From positions 3,142,501 to 3,206,500 of the forward strand of contig NZ_CP023004.1 of the NCBI RefSeq assembly GCF_003096195.1: a stretch of 64,000 nt of DNA, given 5' to 3'. The notes beneath the pieces are model-generated. The model was not told the origin of the DNA. It was given only the letters and a program-made list of their open reading frames with translations, and searched no databases. Every line of letters begins with the position of its first letter. The stretch's first letter is position 1. Source of the stretch: Ereboglobus luteus. GTDB lineage: Bacteria; Verrucomicrobiota; Verrucomicrobiia; Opitutales; Opitutaceae. Shown here piece after piece: positions 62,097-64,000 of the stretch. Position numbers and translations under genes: made by a program.

Positions 62097-62672
62097 TCAG
62101 CGTATCGGTTCATATTCATCGGGAACGTTTAATTTGTCGGTTTTGAAACTGTAGATGGTCTTAATTTGCGCGTTGCTTGCGGTGCTTTCGAACCATCCGG
62201 CGGAACACCAGGGATACTGGTTGGCGACCGGAACCAAACCGTGTTTCACGGGATTTTGATGTGTGTAATTGAGGCGTGCGTGATACGATTTTTCGTAAGA
62301 TAAGCGTGTCTCCCAATAATTATGCCAGACTTTGCGCGCCGCCGCGTCGTCCAGTTTGTTTATCCACTTTGCTGTTTTCTCGTGCAGCAGGGAGATCATC
62401 GCGCGAAGGCTGTTCGCGTCCTTGGATTTCTCCGGCGCATGGGCGACAAAGTGATAGTGATTTGAGAATATCGCCCACGCCTCAAGCGTCCAGCCATGCT
62501 CGGCGGAAACCTGAAGAAGTCCGCGTTGCAACACGTCGAGGCGTTGTGGTTCTTGAAAGTAGTGTTGTTTGTTATAAGTGCCGGCAGTGACAAAATACGT
62601 GCCTGCTTCGCGCAGTCTGTGCTCCGGAGCATGCGGCCATGAGATGGCGTGAATGTGACGTGTTGTTTGCAT
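62097..62672 (-). CDS. REP-associated tyrosine transposase (RAYT, IS200-like Y1 family)
   Basis: 191 residues. The HUH metal motif is His72-Tyr73-His74 (FSNHYHFVAHAPE). The catalytic Tyr is most likely Tyr136 in RLNYTHQNPVKHGLV, a near-perfect match to the RAYT block usually written YxxxNPVRxGL. The start (HAISWPHAPEHRLREAGTYFVTAGTY in part) has the YFVT strand typical of the fold. These enzymes nick single-stranded REP hairpins; they are usually single-copy and domesticated. It is flanked by inverted family B elements, its probable substrates, and sits between the ATPase and permease genes of an exporter operon. Confidence 0.92.
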   Translation of the reverse strand: MQTTRHIHAISWPHAPEHRLREAGTYFVTAGTYNKQHYFQEPQRLDVLQRGLLQVSAEHGWTLEAWAIFSNHYHFVAHAPEKSKDANSLRAMISLLHEKTAKWINKLDDAAARKVWHNYWETRLSYEKSYHARLNYTHQNPVKHGLVPVANQYPWCSAGWFESTASNAQIKTIYSFKTDKLNVPDEYEPIR

Positions 62673-62783
62673 TGGGGTGAGGGCGTTGGTGATTAATCAT
62701 TCGGAGCGCGATGACGGAGGAAACACAAGCGAGCGACGACTTCGCTTTGTTGAGTGTGACTGGGAAAGCTGGCGTAAGATGCT

Positions 62784-62825
62784 CAAAGCGGTGTCGCCGC
62801 TTCGCTTTGCCACCGCACTCCAAAG
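62784..62825. repeat. Family B repeat, right flank of the RAYT cassette
   Basis: CAAAGCGGTGTCGCCGCTTC continuing to CACCGCACTCCAAAG, the inverse of 61969-62009. It ends two bases from the ABC ATPase stop codon. Confidence 0.87.
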
Positions 62826-62827
62826 TT

Positions 62828-64000
62828 TCATGAGTCGCTCCTTTCCACGAGCGCGATAAACGCATCCTCCATCGTCGGGGTTGGGTTTTCAGCGCTGGCG
62901 GCTTGGTGTTTGAGGTCCTCGGGGGTTCCGGTGGCGATGAGCTTGGAACGGTAAACGAGGCCGATGCGGTCGCAGTATTCTGCTTCGTCCATGAAGTGAG
63001 TTGTGACCATCACCGTGACGCCGCGCTGAACCGCCGCGTAGATGTGCATCCAAAATTCGCGGCGCGTGACGGGATCGACGCCGGAGGTGGGCTCGTCGAG
63101 GAAAAGTATGTCGGGGCCGTGCATCACCGCGCAGGCAAGCGCGAGGCGTTGCTTGTAACCGAGCGAAAGGATGTCGGCTTTTGTGTTGTGATAGGGCGCG
63201 AGGTGAAAGCAGTCCGTGACGGCGTCGATGGCGTCGCGTTGCGCGGTGCCGTGGAGTCCGTAGGCGCCGGAGAAGAACGAGAGGTTTTGCGCGACGGTGA
63301 GGTTTCCGTAGAGCGAAAATTTTTGCGCCATGTAACCGATGCGCTGGCGGGCGCGCGCGGGGCTGTGCGCAAGGTCGATGCCCACGGCGCTGGCTTCCCC
63401 GCTGGTCGGCGTGAGGAGTCCGCAGAGCATTCGGAATGTCGTGGATTTGCCCGCGCCGTTGGGGCCGAGGAGGCCGTAGATTTCGCCGCGCTTGATGTTG
63501 AGGTTAATGTGGTCGGCTGCGGTGAAGCTGCCGAACTTGCGCGTGAGGTCGCGGGTCTCGATCACGGTTTTCCCGTCACGGGGAATGTCGCGGAGAATGT
63601 TCGCAAGCGATGAATTGCCTGATTGCGCGCCGCCGAGGATGTCCATGAAGGCGTCCTCGAAACGCGGCGGGGCGGCGGCGGCGGCGATTTCGCCACCTAA
63701 TGAAGAATGAATAATGGATAATGAAAAATGGGGCGCTGCCGCGCCGGTGGTGGAGTCTTGCGGGCTGTTGGCTTGGGCATTTTCCATTCCCCATTTTTCA
63801 TTCTTCATTAGCGCAGCATCGCTGCGCGTAACGATTCTGATGTTTTGCGCCTGGATGGTGGCGTCGAGGATTTGCGGGTTCGCGGCGAGTTCAGTGAGTT
63901 TTTTGCGGCGGATTTCGGCAGGGGCGGCGATTGTGAAACAGCGGCCCTCCATGCGGCGGGTGAGATCGCGGGGCGGGCCGGAATAGAGCGGCTTGCCTTC
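62828..64000 (-). CDS. Fused dual ABC exporter ATPase, YbhF-like (N-terminal half outside window)
   Basis: The frame stays open to the right edge; the first visible residues (GKPLYSGPPRDLTRRMEGRC) are the tail of a first ABC module. After a linker of about 110 residues the second ATPase begins (VIETRDLTRKFGSFTAADHI) with Walker A GLLGPNGAGKST, signature variant LSLGYKQRLALA (LSGGQ is usual), and Walker B DILFLDEPTSGVDP. It powers the two ABC-2 permeases downstream. The linker carries an in-frame palindromic repeat (63699-63810) read as MKNEKWGMENAQ and HFSLSIIHSSLGGE. The stop abuts the RAYT cassette. Confidence 0.92.
   Translation of the reverse strand, partial: EGKPLYSGPPRDLTRRMEGRCFTIAAPAEIRRKKLTELAANPQILDATIQAQNIRIVTRSDAALMKNEKWGMENAQANSPQDSTTGAAAPHFSLSIIHSSLGGEIAAAAAPPRFEDAFMDILGGAQSGNSSLANILRDIPRDGKTVIETRDLTRKFGSFTAADHINLNIKRGEIYGLLGPNGAGKSTTFRMLCGLLTPTSGEASAVGIDLAHSPARARQRIGYMAQKFSLYGNLTVAQNLSFFSGAYGLHGTAQRDAIDAVTDCFHLAPYHNTKADILSLGYKQRLALACAVMHGPDILFLDEPTSGVDPVTRREFWMHIYAAVQRGVTVMVTTHFMDEAEYCDRIGLVYRSKLIATGTPEDLKHQAASAENPTPTMEDAFIALVERSDS
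63699..63810. repeat. Family F palindrome inserted in frame within the ABC ATPase linker
   Basis: Left arm TAATGAAGAATGA, a 14-base extra segment, then AAAATGGGG; the right arm CCCCATTTTTCATTCTTCAT (then TA) is the exact inverse of the left arm without the extra bases. It is AT-rich in a GC-rich gene and adds about 37 residues without breaking the frame. Confidence 0.85.

Overview
The window is typical chromosomal DNA of a GC-rich, diderm, heterotrophic bacterium. It encodes a lipid A enzyme (lpxD), glycogen enzymes (glgC, glgP), the MEP isoprenoid pathway (ispD, ispF) and a three-subunit proton-translocating transhydrogenase. It also holds many dispersed palindromic repeats. A secreted pectate-lyase-like protein ends in a poly-Gly / hydrophobic / Arg tail. 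Together these features suggest Verrucomicrobiota, most likely the Opitutaceae. That placement is inferred from gene style and repeat style, since no rRNA gene is present. No tRNA, rRNA, CRISPR array or prophage was seen.

Layout. 1-3.5 kb: 3' part of a surface pectate-lyase-like protein, then glyA. 3.6-7.5 kb, minus strand: aldo/keto reductase, yceH-like gene, ispF, a frameshifted ispD, pyrF. 7.7-11.5 kb: secreted M16 metalloprotease and an RluA-family pseudouridine synthase. 11.5-12.9 kb, minus strand: LolA-like protein and secG. 13.1-19.2 kb: three tandem exported DUF3857/transglutaminase-like paralogues, of which only the third keeps the Cys-His-Asp triad. 19.4-23.3 kb: rho, a small exported unknown protein, a MuiA-like protein. 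23.5-26.1 kb: glgP. 26.3-31.6 kb: accessory stretch with a double-GNAT protein, an AT-rich HxlR/DJ-1 divergent pair, an unknown membrane protein and a secreted M14 carboxypeptidase. 31.7-35.5 kb: aldehyde dehydrogenase and MFS operon with a divergent AraC regulator. 35.5-38.8 kb: a gene remnant and pntAa-pntAb-pntB. 39-59.5 kb: organophosphate-type transporters, nth, an SDR, RNA methyltransferases, a queuosine-precursor transporter under a predicted preQ1-I riboswitch, glmS, glgC, prs, lpxD, tsaB, alr, an Lrp/aminotransferase pair and a homocysteine methyltransferase. 59.5-64 kb: a YbhFSR-like ABC exporter operon interrupted by a REP-associated tyrosine transposase (RAYT) cassette.

The most unusual theme is the palindromic repeat ecology. 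At least two well-defined REP-like families occur. Family A has the core ACAGACATTCTTGTCTGT and appears as inverted pairs. Family B has the core AAGCGGCGACACCGCTT. Family B flanks the RAYT gene in opposite orientations, so B is probably its cognate substrate. Repeats have also entered coding sequence: a palindrome lies in frame in the linker of the ABC ATPase, a family A half-site encodes part of the N-terminus of the TsaB-like protein, and the yhhQ stop codon lies inside a family A element. Other points for follow-up are the preQ1-I riboswitch, the triplicated transglutaminase-like operon with eroded catalytic sites, the ispD frameshift, and an exact 12-bp inverted repeat between the MFS and AraC genes.
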